Positions 35,201 to 41,920 of a stretch of 48,780 nt of DNA are shown here, in pieces; the first letter of the stretch is position 1; each line of letters opens with the position of its first letter. A model generated the notes under the pieces. It was not told the origin of the DNA, ran no database searches, and saw nothing but the letters and a program-made list of their open reading frames with translations. Origin of the DNA: Streptomyces sparsogenes. Its GTDB lineage: Bacteria; Actinomycetota; Actinomycetes; Streptomycetales; Streptomycetaceae. A program made the translations under genes and the position numbers. Location of the stretch: contig NZ_MAXF01000072.1 of NCBI RefSeq assembly GCF_001704635.1, forward strand, positions 1 through 48,780. The letters are read 5' to 3'.

Positions 35201-35627
35201 TGTCCGGCGCCCCGCCGGCGGCCTCGCCGCCCGGGCCGCCGGCCCACAGCGCGAGGCCCGCCTCGGCGTGCGCGAGCGCCGCGGCGTGGTCGCCGGCGCG
35301 CGCGTGCCGCGCGCTCGCGGCCGCGCGGAGGAGCACCGCGGAGCTGTCGACCCGGTCCTCGGGCAGGGCGAGGCGGTAGCCGGCGGGGGTGCTGGCGATC
35401 ACGTCGGCGCCGAGCTGGGCGCGGGCGCGGGAGACCAGGATCTGGAGCGCCTTGGTCGGGTTCTCCGGCCGCTCCGCCTCCGGCCAGAGCCCCTCCACCA
35501 GCCGCGCGGTGCCGCAGCCGGTGCGCAGGTCACCCGCGAGCAGGGCGAGCAGGCCGCGCAGCCGGGGACCGGTGATCTCGCGGCCGCGGCAGGATACCCG
35601 CGTCAGCAGGGCCAGTTCGGTGGTCAC
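32229..35627 (-). CDS. AfsR/SARP-like regulator (wHTH-BTAD-NB-ARC)
   Basis: 1132 residues from GTG 35627. Domains in order: OmpR-type winged helix (about 10-90: LRGLLALLAGDLRTGCGTAR, PTKALQILVSRARAQLGADV), bacterial transcriptional activator domain (about 95-265), NB-ARC ATPase with Walker A GPGGLGKT near 297 and Walker B LLLVLDNCEH, then winged helix (VVDWSWNLLDPAGRAALRAL) and a long TPR-like helical C-terminus. Architecture resembles AfsR and large SARP regulators of secondary metabolism. No biosynthetic genes are adjacent, so its targets are elsewhere or include the convergent Drr exporter. Confidence 0.93.
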   Translation of the reverse strand: MTTELALLTRVSCRGREITGPRLRGLLALLAGDLRTGCGTARLVEGLWPEAERPENPTKALQILVSRARAQLGADVIASTPAGYRLALPEDRVDSSAVLLRAAASARHARAGDHAAALAHAEAGLALWAGGPGGEAAGGAPDTAAGGPEAGDPAAEKDPVAALRAERAATYRTLARARALALSRLGRRAEAAEPLAELARERPRDEEVLLELLRCEAATLGPSAALARYDAYRRALREELGTDPGPALRAVHEELLRGEAPVVRHGVPHEPNPLLGRDDDIAAVADLLEASRVASVVGPGGLGKTRLAHAVSRRAGRRAVYFVGLAGVTSDEDVAREVASALGVGEVLPASAGPLGLPTDLLTGIAAALGTGPLLLVLDNCEHVIRGAADLVRHLVSTTQDLRVLTTSRAPLGLSSEAVYPLPELSLATTVELFEQRARAVRPGAELPREAVEELCRHLDGLPLAVELAAARVRVMSVAEIARRLEDRFALLRGGARDAPDRHRTLHAVVDWSWNLLDPAGRAALRALSVFPGGFTADAARHLLGEDGDARPGEDGDTLEVLADLTDQSLLKVADTPSGARFRMLETVREFSTAHREAAGDTDRVLGRFLAWARDFGVAHHEGPHAPEPFAALDRIRAEQDNLVHALRHGLARADGAAVAAVSAVLASLWTVEGNYARVAVLADETGRLLSHFRPERGPDPALVEATRTATALFTANTFTVVGLRAGRPLATLRRLPPASPDTLLRAVATVLAAAPEVLGPDPAPLRALCESGEPLLAGVANAVASYVLERAGDLDGALRAAREMLDAFAGRSAAWVQVLAHSRIGELCLQAERGEEGRRHGEEALRLLEECMPWGDISGVRAALSLVNLQLGAIDEAERWLPLTTSDRRDETVGVVIFDLGTRAELALARGDTETGLRQWRRAVEASRSDENTLYRTDPPGLEPWTLEVEAAAVIAHAHHGRVDLIEKTAGALPHKLWTMLSHPVEKPPAYLMELPVCGALLLAVAMVELDRAEHTGDAGARAAGAGASGAHASGAGVPGARAAGARLIALAERFRFLRGFQPTMSSARARRAAEQADRAAYEEAVSSYAALGRDDLRAAALAAIEPLTAAPRECGGHGRTAGTDEQRRGA

Positions 35628-35693
35628 CGGGTCAGGTTAGCCAGCGGACGGACGGTCGCGGCGACGCGGCCGTACGGTCGGGGGCAGGGGGTT

Positions 35694-35752
35694 TGCGGTG
35701 AGTATGGGACCACGCCGACGGCACGGCGTGTCGCTGTCCCATACTCACCGCA
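35694..35752. repeat. Perfect 17-bp-arm inverted repeat with nested stem
   Basis: TGCGGTGAGTATGGGAC (35694-35710) is exactly mirrored at 35736-35752. Between them a second stem, CACGCC/GGCGTG (35711-35716 and 35725-35730), stacks on the first. The element lies between the MarR stop and the AfsR-like start on the minus strand. It could terminate marR transcription, but the arm sequence is less GC-rich than the local terminators and the TATGGGAC core resembles a dispersed palindromic element. Confidence 0.85.
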
Positions 35753-35787
35753 GAATCCGCGACCCAGCGGCCACGCGGCCGTGCCGG

Positions 35788-36267
35788 TCAGGGCTCGAGC
35801 GGCCCCAGGCCCTTCGTCTCGGCGGTGGCCGCGCGGAGGGCGGGCGCCGCGCGCTCGAAGTAGCGGCGCAGCACCCGCAGTTCCTCGTCGCCGAAGTCGT
35901 CGAGGACCTCGGCCATACGGCGGCGGGCCGGGCCGAACGCCTTCTCGTCCTCCTCCTCGGGGACGGGCACGGCGGCCACGACGACCCGTCGCCGGTCGGC
36001 CGGGTCGGGGCCGCGGCTGACCCGGCCGGCCCGCTCCAGCCGGTCGACGAGGCGGGTGGTGGCGCTCTGGGACAGCCCGATCCGCTCGGCCAGGACGCCG
36101 GTGGTGAGCGGGCCCGCGAGCTGAAGGGCGTTGAGGGCGTAGAGGTCGGTGGGGTTCTGCCCGAGGGCGTCGGCCGCCGCCTGCCCGTGCAGCACGACGG
36201 CGGTGAGGTACGTGCGGTAGACGCCCGCCAGCTCTTCCAGCAGCGGTCCGCGTTCCTGGTCGGCCAT
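35788..36267 (-). CDS. MarR-family transcriptional regulator
   Basis: 159 residues from ATG 36267; ATG 36291 has a closer GAGGG site and is an alternative. The winged helix is LYALNALQLAGPLTTGVLAE, RIGLSQSATTRLVDRLERAG and the wing DPADRRRVVV. Flanking helices form the dimer interface. It diverges from a SnoaL-like gene over a clear palindromic operator and presumably represses it and itself. Confidence 0.93.
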   Translation of the reverse strand: MADQERGPLLEELAGVYRTYLTAVVLHGQAAADALGQNPTDLYALNALQLAGPLTTGVLAERIGLSQSATTRLVDRLERAGRVSRGPDPADRRRVVVAAVPVPEEEDEKAFGPARRRMAEVLDDFGDEELRVLRRYFERAAPALRAATAETKGLGPLEP

Positions 36268-36334
36268 GGTGTCGTGCCTTCCTTCCGTCATGTCGTCCCT
36301 CACCCCTTGCCAATTTCATGCGCACCTGCATATA

Positions 36335-36352
36335 TTGCATGCACGCAAGCAA
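36335..36352. promoter_or_regulatory. MarR-type operator
   Basis: TTGCATGCACGCAAGCAA is an 18-bp imperfect palindrome of form TTGCNTGC-NN-GCANGCAA, 54 bp from the SnoaL-like start and 68 bp from marR. It is the only extended symmetry in this AT-richer gap. Confidence 0.65.
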
Positions 36353-36362
36353 TCTTATCAGC

Positions 36363-36395
36363 CAGTGAGCCAGTCCAGTCAGTGAGCCAGTCCAG
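36363..36395. repeat. 17-bp direct duplication in SnoaL-like leader
   Basis: CAGTGAGCCAGTCCAG(T) occurs twice in perfect tandem immediately before the ribosome binding site AGGAGGAG. Confidence 0.8.
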
Positions 36396-36405
36396 GAGGA
36401 GCAGT

Positions 36406-36864
36406 ATGAGCACCATCGCGACCACCACCGACGCCGCCGCCGTCCGCGCCCTCTTCGAGGCCAACAGCCGGGCCTGGGGGGACACCGAGGCCTTCGCCGG
36501 CACCTTCACCGAGGACGCCGACTACGTGACCTTCTTCGGCGGCCGCATGACCGGCCGGCACGCCATCGCCGAAGGGCACCGCGGGCTGTTCGAGGGCGTA
36601 CTGAAGGGCTCCCGGCTGTACGCCGAGATCGAGGACCTGGCCTTCCCCGCCCCCGGCATCGCCCTGGTCCACTCGCGCGGCGCCGTCCTCAAGGGCAAGC
36701 GGACCAGGCCCTCCGCGCGGGCCCTGTCGGTGCAGACGTACGTGATGACGCGCGGCGCCGACGGACGCTGGCTGATCCGCGTTTTCCAGAACACCCGCCA
36801 CCGCCCGCGCGTCGAGGCGTTCAGCAACTGGCTGGCCCACAGGTTCGGCCCACGCGGGAAGTGA
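36406..36864 (+). CDS. SnoaL-like/SgcJ-family protein (NTF2 fold)
   Basis: 152 residues from ATG 36406 with AGGAGGAG upstream. The NTF2-like cone fold is visible in AAAVRALFEANSRAWGDTEA, DADYVTFFGGRMTGRHAIAE and WLIRVFQNTRHRP. The pattern fits the SgcJ/EcaC family, small enzymes or binding proteins of unknown substrate. Probably controlled by the divergent MarR regulator. Confidence 0.9.
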   Translation: MSTIATTTDAAAVRALFEANSRAWGDTEAFAGTFTEDADYVTFFGGRMTGRHAIAEGHRGLFEGVLKGSRLYAEIEDLAFPAPGIALVHSRGAVLKGKRTRPSARALSVQTYVMTRGADGRWLIRVFQNTRHRPRVEAFSNWLAHRFGPRGK

Positions 36865-36866
36865 CC

Positions 36867-36901
36867 CCCTGGGGCGGGGTGGCTCAGAACCCGCCCCGGG
36901 G
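36867..36901. terminator. Bidirectional hairpin between SnoaL-like and kinase genes
   Basis: CCCTGGGGCGGG and CCCGCCCCGGGG form a 12-bp stem with one wobble and an 11-base loop, two bases after the SnoaL-like stop and between convergent genes. Confidence 0.65.
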
Positions 36902-36956
36902 CCGGAAAGAGCCCGCCCCTGGAGCCGGGCGGCGGCCCGGAACCCGCGCCCGCGGC

Positions 36957-38330
36957 TCAGAACCCGCGCCGGCCGGCCGCCGTGCGCCCCACCACCGCGC
37001 CCAGTTTGCGCAGCCGCCGCCAGTCCATGCGCGGCTTCGCCGCCGGCACCCCGGGCCGGTCCCGGGGCACCCGGACCCGCAGCGCGCCGGGCGCGATGCG
37101 GCAGCGCACCGGCACCGACAGCGCCATGGCCTCGCCGTCGATCCCGACCTCGATCTCCTCCTGGTCGGCGTCCACCAGCACCTCGCCGGCCGTCCGCACC
37201 GTCAGGCCCGCCGCCTTCCGGCCGCGCAGCAGCCCGGCGGCCTGGGCGGCGTTGTCGACCTTGATGCCGAGCACGCCGAGCCTGCCGGAGTTCAGCAGCT
37301 CGCGGCGGCCGAGCCCGGCCGGGTCGTCCGTACGGTACGGGTTGTTGCTGACCAGCAGCGCCTGCGGGACGGGGATCCGGACCCCGTCGGCCTGCGCGAT
37401 CAGCCGGGGGCCGCGCTGCCGGGTCAGCAGGTCGGGCAGCAGCTCCAGGGTGGTGCGCACCTTGTCGTCGCGGTAGGCCGGGCTCTGCACGACCGCCGCG
37501 TACGCGCCGAACGACGCGTTGTTCACGAAGGGGTGCTCGTTGGCGAAGCCCAGGTCGACGCGGAGCTCCACGCCGTCGGTGAGCGCGTCCAGACAGGCCG
37601 AGGGGTCCTCGCGGTCCAGGCCGAGGTCCATGGCGAAGTGGTTGCGGGTGCCCGCGGAGATCACCAGGAAGGGCAGGCCGCGCTCCACCGCGACGGCCGC
37701 GACCAGCGCCTGCGTACCGTCACCGCCCGCCACGCCCAGCAGGTCGGCGCCCGCGTCCGCCGCCTCGCGGGCCAGGGCGGCCACGTCCTGGGGGTGGTCC
37801 GGGTCGAGCAGCGCCACGCGGGCGCCCAGCCGCTCGGCCTTCTCCACCAGCCCGAACCGCCCCACCTTCCCGCCGCCCGACCGCGGGTTCATGATCAGGA
37901 AGGGGCGCTCCGGGGCCGGGGTCCGGTACTCCGTCACCGGTACGGCGCCGAAGCCGGTGCTGCGGATCGCGGCCCGCCCCGTCCAGACGGCCACCCCCCA
38001 CAGCCCCAGCGACACCATGACCACCCACAGCAGGTTCTGCGCGTCGTAGAACCCGATCACGGTGAGCGGCGCCAGCACGGCCAGCGCCCCCGCCGCGATC
38101 CGCACCGCGCCCCGGCGGGTCAGCACCCACCACACGGCGGCCGCCGTGACCCCCATCCCGCCGAGCCCCACCACGAGCAGGATCACGCTCGCGGTCCCGG
38201 CGAAGATCACCGGCAGCAGCACGGCCAGCGCGGCGGTGGTCAGCGACAGCCGCGCCGACCAGCGCTGCCCGGAATGGGCCTCCTCGTCGGCCCCCCAGCC
38301 ACCGCTGGGAGGCTCCCCCTCCAGCCCCAT
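36957..38330 (-). CDS. Diacylglycerol kinase catalytic-domain protein with N-terminal membrane domain
   Basis: 457 residues from ATG 38330, preferred because GGGAGGG precedes it. Four hydrophobic helices lie between residues 30 and 117. The lipid-kinase domain begins at about 142 (RPFLIMNPRSGGGKV) with the nucleotide motif AGGDGT at 201-206, and includes VISAGTRNHFAMDLGLDRED, FVNNASFGAYA and the C-terminal beta domain (EIEVGIDGEAMALSVPV). The family phosphorylates diacylglycerol or other lipids at the membrane. It is a single-gene unit. Confidence 0.94.
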   Translation of the reverse strand: MGLEGEPPSGGWGADEEAHSGQRWSARLSLTTAALAVLLPVIFAGTASVILLVVGLGGMGVTAAAVWWVLTRRGAVRIAAGALAVLAPLTVIGFYDAQNLLWVVMVSLGLWGVAVWTGRAAIRSTGFGAVPVTEYRTPAPERPFLIMNPRSGGGKVGRFGLVEKAERLGARVALLDPDHPQDVAALAREAADAGADLLGVAGGDGTQALVAAVAVERGLPFLVISAGTRNHFAMDLGLDREDPSACLDALTDGVELRVDLGFANEHPFVNNASFGAYAAVVQSPAYRDDKVRTTLELLPDLLTRQRGPRLIAQADGVRIPVPQALLVSNNPYRTDDPAGLGRRELLNSGRLGVLGIKVDNAAQAAGLLRGRKAAGLTVRTAGEVLVDADQEEIEVGIDGEAMALSVPVRCRIAPGALRVRVPRDRPGVPAAKPRMDWRRLRKLGAVVGRTAAGRRGF

Positions 38331-38475
38331 CGGCCCTCCCTGGCCCGGCGAACCGCACAACGGCGTCCTGCCACTCTCGACGACACTCGGGACGCTCTCT
38401 CGACAGGGCGTCAGCGCGTCATGCTAGGCCCTGCGGCGGGCCGTTCACCGCCACGCCGCGACGGAGGCCCAGATG

Positions 38476-38630
38476 GCGGACTCCACGGCGGGACCGACAG
38501 CGGGGCCCACGGCGGACCCCACGGCGGACCCCACGGGCGGGACCGACGGCGGACTCCCCGGCGGGATCCACGCCGGGCCCTCCGACGGGGCTCACGCCGG
38601 CGCCTCCGACGGGGCTCACGCCGGGCCCAC
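38476..38630. repeat. GC-rich direct repeats at the 3' end of the tetR gene
   Basis: Two exact 20-bp copies of TCCGACGGGGCTCACGCCGG lie at 38581-38600 and 38605-38624. Nearby are three copies of CCCACGGCGGA and related GGGACCGAC(A/G)GCGG units. The second 20-bp copy contains the TetR stop codon. The rest of the 285-bp gap up to the kinase start holds no gene that I can support. Confidence 0.75.
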
Positions 38631-39296
38631 GATACGGGCGACGAGGTCGCGCCAGCCCTCCTCCAGCCGGTCCAGGGCCATGCCGCGCTGCCGGGTCAGA
38701 TGGTGGATCAGCGCGGGCTCCAGGTAACCCATCAGCGCCTCCGCCCGCAGCTCGGTGTCGCCGCCGCCCCCGGCCTCGCGCAGCAGCATGGTGATGTGGG
38801 TGAGCCGGACCTGGCGCGGGGCGCTGCTCAGGCGGCGGTCGGCGGGCGGGTCCCCGGCCAGGTAGAGGTCGAGATACGCGCACATCTGCCGGAGCGTGGC
38901 CACCCCGAACGCCGCCAGCCGCTCGACGGCCGGGGCGCCGGGCCCGAGCGGGGGCGGGCCGGTGAGAAACGCCTGCTGGTAGGCCTGCTCCGAATGGTCG
39001 AGCAGGGCCTGGAGCAGTCCGGTACGGTCGCCGAAGCGGCGGAAGACCGTGCCCTTGCCGACGGACGCGGCGCAGGCCACCGCCTCCATGGTCAGCTTGT
39101 CCACCCCCCGCTCGGCGACCAGCCGCGCGGCGGCCTCCAGCAGCCGGGCCCGGTTGCGCGCGGCGTCGGCCCGCATCGGCGGCGCCTGGCCCGCCAGCGG
39201 CAGCAGCGACCGCCGGGCCGCGCCCTCACCCTCACCCTCACCCCGCGGGGCGGATGCGGGCTGGGACGGGGGCTGGGGCGGCGCTGACGAGGTCAT
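38616..39296 (-). CDS. TetR/AcrR-family transcriptional regulator
   Basis: 226 residues from ATG 39296; a shorter form from ATG 39176 would begin right at the DNA-binding domain. The helix-turn-helix is RLLEAAARLVAERGVDKLTM and VACAASVGKGTVFRRFGDRT. The effector domain follows (LLQALLDHSEQAYQQAFLTG and on). It diverges from an NADPH-dependent FMN reductase and two identical-type palindromes lie between them, so it likely represses both genes. Confidence 0.93.
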   Translation of the reverse strand: MTSSAPPQPPSQPASAPRGEGEGEGAARRSLLPLAGQAPPMRADAARNRARLLEAAARLVAERGVDKLTMEAVACAASVGKGTVFRRFGDRTGLLQALLDHSEQAYQQAFLTGPPPLGPGAPAVERLAAFGVATLRQMCAYLDLYLAGDPPADRRLSSAPRQVRLTHITMLLREAGGGGDTELRAEALMGYLEPALIHHLTRQRGMALDRLEEGWRDLVARIVGPA

Positions 39297-39310
39297 GCCC
39301 CCTAGCGTAG

Positions 39311-39349
39311 CGGACCACGGTCCGGTTATATTCAAGTGGACCGCGGTCC
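39311..39349. promoter_or_regulatory. Twin TetR-type operators
   Basis: CGGACC-AC-GGTCCG (39311-39324) and GGACC-GC-GGTCC (39338-39349) are two copies of the same palindrome, centres 26 bp apart, in the divergent gap. The second covers the predicted -35 box of the FMN reductase gene. Confidence 0.8.
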
Positions 39350-39365
39350 GGATATCTGGTATAAC
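39337..39365 (+). promoter_or_regulatory. Predicted promoter of the FMN reductase gene
   Basis: TGGACC (39337-39342) and TATAAC (39360-39365) are separated by 17 bp, a good housekeeping-type promoter in a locally AT-rich stretch. The -35 is inside the second TetR palindrome. Confidence 0.6.
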
Positions 39366-39416
39366 CTTCAACTAACGAGGTCCGCACCGCGGGCGCTTAT
39401 CGATCTTGGAGAACTC

Positions 39417-39977
39417 ATGTCTGTTCGTATCCTCGCCCTGGTCGGCAGCCTCCGCGCCGGCTCGACAAACCGCCAGCTCGCCGAGGCCGCTGCGAAGCAC
39501 GCCCCTGAAGGCGCCGAGATTCAGATCTACGAGGGCCTGGGCGACGTCCCGTTCTACAACGAGGACATCGACGTCGAGGGTTCCGTCCCCGCCGCCGCCA
39601 CGGCGCTGCGTGACGCGGCCAACGAGGCCGACGCGATCGTGCTGTTCTCGCCCGAGTACAACGGCACCATGTCCGGCGTCCTGAAGAACGCGATCGACTG
39701 GCTGTCCCGCCCGTACGGCGCCGGCGCCCTCCGCGGCAAGCCCGTGGCCGTCATCGGCACCGCCTTCGGCCAGTACGGCGGCGTGTGGGCCCACGACGAC
39801 GCCCGCAAGTCGGCGGGCATCGCTGGCGGCGCCGTCATCGAGGAGGCCAAGCTCTCCATCCCCGGCTCCCTGACCCGCTTCGCCGAGGTGCACCCGGCGG
39901 ACGACGCGGAGGTCGTCGGCCAGCTCACCGAGGTGCTCACCCGCGTGGCCAAGGAAGCCGCCGCGGCGAAGGCCTGA
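39417..39977 (+). CDS. NADPH-dependent FMN reductase / quinone reductase
   Basis: 186 residues from ATG 39417 with TTGGAG upstream. The flavodoxin-like fold motifs are LALVGSLRAGSTNRQLAEAA (FMN phosphate loop), FSPEYNGTMSGVLKNAIDWL and KPVAVIGTAFGQYGG. Related enzymes reduce quinones, azo dyes or chromate using NADPH. Controlled by the divergent TetR repressor and closed by a strong terminator. Confidence 0.95.
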   Translation: MSVRILALVGSLRAGSTNRQLAEAAAKHAPEGAEIQIYEGLGDVPFYNEDIDVEGSVPAAATALRDAANEADAIVLFSPEYNGTMSGVLKNAIDWLSRPYGAGALRGKPVAVIGTAFGQYGGVWAHDDARKSAGIAGGAVIEEAKLSIPGSLTRFAEVHPADDAEVVGQLTEVLTRVAKEAAAAKA

Positions 39978-39989
39978 CCCTTCCCCTCA

Positions 39990-40038
39990 CGCGAGGCCCC
40001 GCCGACCCCACGCGCAACGCGGTCGGCGGGGCCTCGCG
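39990..40038 (+). terminator. Strong hairpin terminator
   Basis: CGCGAGGCCCCGCCGACC and GGTCGGCGGGGCCTCGCG make a perfect 18-bp stem around a 13-base loop, 13 bp after the FMN reductase stop. Confidence 0.88.
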
Positions 40039-40097
40039 CGTTCCCCCGCCTCCAGTACGCTCTCGCCGAACGCCACCCTGAACCAGCGGGAGTGTCC

Positions 40098-40865
40098 GTG
40101 GAATTCATCCACTACGCCGACGGCGAGGCCCTGAGCTGCACCTCGATCGAACCCGCCGCGCCCACTGACCCCGCCGCGCCCGGCACCGGCCGCGCCCGGG
40201 TGGTGATCATGCACGGGGCCGGCATCGGCAGCCAGCAGCGGAGCCTCCCCCTCGCCCGCGACTTCGCCGCGGCCGGCCACGCCTCCCTCGCGTTCGACTT
40301 CTCCGGACACGGGCGAAGCTCGGGAACGCTGGAGGAGCTGAGCCTGGAGCGTCGGCTCCGGCAGGCACTCGCCGTGATCGAGGCCTTCGCCCCCGACGGC
40401 GACCCGCTGATGCTGGTCGGCTTCAGCATGAGCGGCCAGACCGTCGCCGATCTGACCTCCCACCTCGGCAGCCGCGTCGAAGCGGTCTGCCTGTGCGCAC
40501 CGGCGGCGTACGGGCCCGAAGCGTGGCCGGTCCCCTTCGGGGACGGCTTCACCGACCTCATCCGCCGCCCGGGAAGCTGGCGCCCCAGCACGGTCTTCGC
40601 CACGTTCGAGGCCTTCACCGGCCGTGCCGTCCTGGTCGTCCCCGAGCGCGACGAGGTCATCCCGCCCGAGGTCACAGCCGGGATCGAGCAGGCCCTCCGG
40701 GCGAAGTCCCGGTTCTCCAAGATGGTCCTGGACGGCGCGGATCACCAACTCGGCCGCTGGCTCACGGAACACCCCGAACACCGCGCGAGGCTCGTGGCCC
40801 TGATGACCGACCCGGCCCTCAGCACATCTGGTGATCTCGCCGGTCCGGGAACGTCACCCGGTTGA
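40098..40865 (+). CDS. Alpha/beta hydrolase
   Basis: 255 residues from GTG 40098 (GCGGGAG six bases before; GTG 40092 is too close to it). The nucleophile elbow is VGFSMSG, the oxyanion region VVIMHGAGIGSQQRSLPLAR, acid VVPERDEVIP, and histidine DGADHQLG. Substrate is not evident. The last 47 bp overlap the convergent luciferase-domain gene. Confidence 0.92.
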   Translation: MEFIHYADGEALSCTSIEPAAPTDPAAPGTGRARVVIMHGAGIGSQQRSLPLARDFAAAGHASLAFDFSGHGRSSGTLEELSLERRLRQALAVIEAFAPDGDPLMLVGFSMSGQTVADLTSHLGSRVEAVCLCAPAAYGPEAWPVPFGDGFTDLIRRPGSWRPSTVFATFEAFTGRAVLVVPERDEVIPPEVTAGIEQALRAKSRFSKMVLDGADHQLGRWLTEHPEHRARLVALMTDPALSTSGDLAGPGTSPG

Positions 40866-41205
40866 GATTGCACCGCCGCGGCGTGGCCCCGGCACAGCGC
40901 GCGTGCGCCTTCAACGCCACGCTGACCAGGGACAACAACACGTCCGCGTCCCGCTCGGTGTCCAGGTGCACGGTCACCCACTGCGAGTCCGGCACCAGCC
41001 GGATCGCCGTCGACCGGCCGAGATGGATGGCCAGATTCCGGATGGCCGGTTCGGTAAGGTGCAGGTCGGCGTCCCGGTCGGAATGGAAGTGCACGATCTC
41101 GCACTCCTCCGTCCGCAGCGCCCGCCCCATGCCACAGCAGGCCGGGCCCTCGTCGAGGTCCGGCCAGTCCCGCAGTCGCTCCATGGCCCGATGCGCCACG
41201 CTCAC
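40819..41205 (-). CDS. Luciferase-domain (DUF5519-like) protein
   Basis: 128 residues from GTG 41205. The sequence WPDLDEGPACCGMGRALRTE, EIVHFHSDRDADLHLTEPAI and STAIRLVPDSQWVTVHLD matches the small luciferase-domain family common in actinomycetes. The HFH and DLHL motifs are its most conserved parts. No biochemical role is known. Its 3' end overlaps the alpha/beta hydrolase gene. Confidence 0.85.
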   Translation of the reverse strand: MSVAHRAMERLRDWPDLDEGPACCGMGRALRTEECEIVHFHSDRDADLHLTEPAIRNLAIHLGRSTAIRLVPDSQWVTVHLDTERDADVLLSLVSVALKAHARCAGATPRRCNLNRVTFPDRRDHQMC

Positions 41206-41260
41206 AGAGGCATCTTCCCCCGGTTTCCCGGGGCCTCACCCTCACGTTGCCCGACCGTAA

Positions 41261-41490
41261 CCATCCGGCCGGGCGGACCGGATGCGCGCGGCAGCTTTCG
41301 CGGACCATCCCGACATCCACGTCGCCGTCGAGGACATGCTCGTGGACAGCGACCGGGTCGCCGTCCGCTCCGTGCTGCGCGGGCTTTCGAACTCCGTCCC
41401 CGCCGGCGCGGAGCCCGCAGCCAGCATGTTGGACATCTTCCGAGTTCAGCATGGCTTGATCGCCGAGCACCCGCCCGCCGGTCGGGAGAG
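41261..41490 (+). pseudogene. 5'-truncated SnoaL/ester-cyclase-like remnant
   Basis: The frame reads AAAFADHPDIHVAVEDMLVD, SDRVAVRSVLRGLSNSV and MLDIFRVQHGLIAEH, the C-terminal two thirds of an NTF2-like SnoaL/ester-cyclase protein. A stop codon (41258-41260) replaces the N-terminal part and homology fades after about 41490, just before the PadR promoter. ATG 41282 lies within the conserved region, so it is not a natural start. The frame runs on into padR without a stop, giving an accidental fusion. Confidence 0.6.
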
Positions 41491-41546
41491 GGTGACTCTC
41501 ACCTCGGGCGTGGAGGCGCCGCCGGCGACGGCCCAGAGTTGTTCGG

Positions 41547-41570
41547 ATATATTTCGTAGCTCGATATATA
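41547..41570 (+). promoter_or_regulatory. PadR promoter/operator, leaderless start
   Basis: ATATAT at 41547-41552 and again at 41564-41569 forms an inverted repeat with an 11-bp spacer, striking in a region otherwise over 70% GC. TATATA (41565-41570) sits eight bases before the GTG with no ribosome site, so it is probably the -10 of a leaderless mRNA, and the repeat is the likely PadR autoregulatory site. Confidence 0.6.
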
Positions 41571-41578
41571 GTCGGCGC

Positions 41579-41920
41579 GTGACAAGACAGAACCCGTCCT
41601 TGACGGAACCGCAATACTTCATCCTTGCCGCGCTCATGGACGGGCCGTTGCACGGTTACGGCATCATCAAGGCGGCCGAGCAGGCCACCGACGGGCGGCT
41701 CCGGATCGCTGTCGGCACCCTCTACGGCGCGCTGGAGCGGATGGAGCGGGCCGGACTGGTGGCCGCCGGCCACGAGGAGATCGTGGACGGGCGGGCGCGG
41801 CGCTACTACAAGCTCACCGAGGACGGCACCGCCATGCTCAGCCGGGAGGCCCTGCGGATGCAGCAGGCGGCCGCCGTCGTCATCGGCCGCTCACGGAATG
41901 CCGGAGCGGCCCCGGCATGA
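41579..41920 (+). CDS. PadR-family transcriptional regulator
   Basis: 113 residues from GTG 41579. The PadR winged helix is complete: LTEPQYFILAALMDGPLHGY, GIIKAAEQATDGRLRIAVGT, LYGALERMERAGLV and RRYYKLTEDG. It is of the short PadR-s1 type. Its stop overlaps the next gene by ATGA. PadR proteins of this kind usually repress their own operon and the linked membrane-protein gene. Confidence 0.93.
   Translation: MTRQNPSLTEPQYFILAALMDGPLHGYGIIKAAEQATDGRLRIAVGTLYGALERMERAGLVAAGHEEIVDGRARRYYKLTEDGTAMLSREALRMQQAAAVVIGRSRNAGAAPA

Noticed and set aside
35711..35735. Attachment-site or integrase core inside the long hairpin
   Set aside because: There is no integrase, tRNA or direct repeat nearby; the loop only forms a second small stem.
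38473..38727. 84-codon plus-strand frame rich in AGPT and DGAHAG units
   Set aside because: It is produced by the GC-rich direct repeats and runs antisense into tetR; composition is that of repeat DNA, not of a protein.
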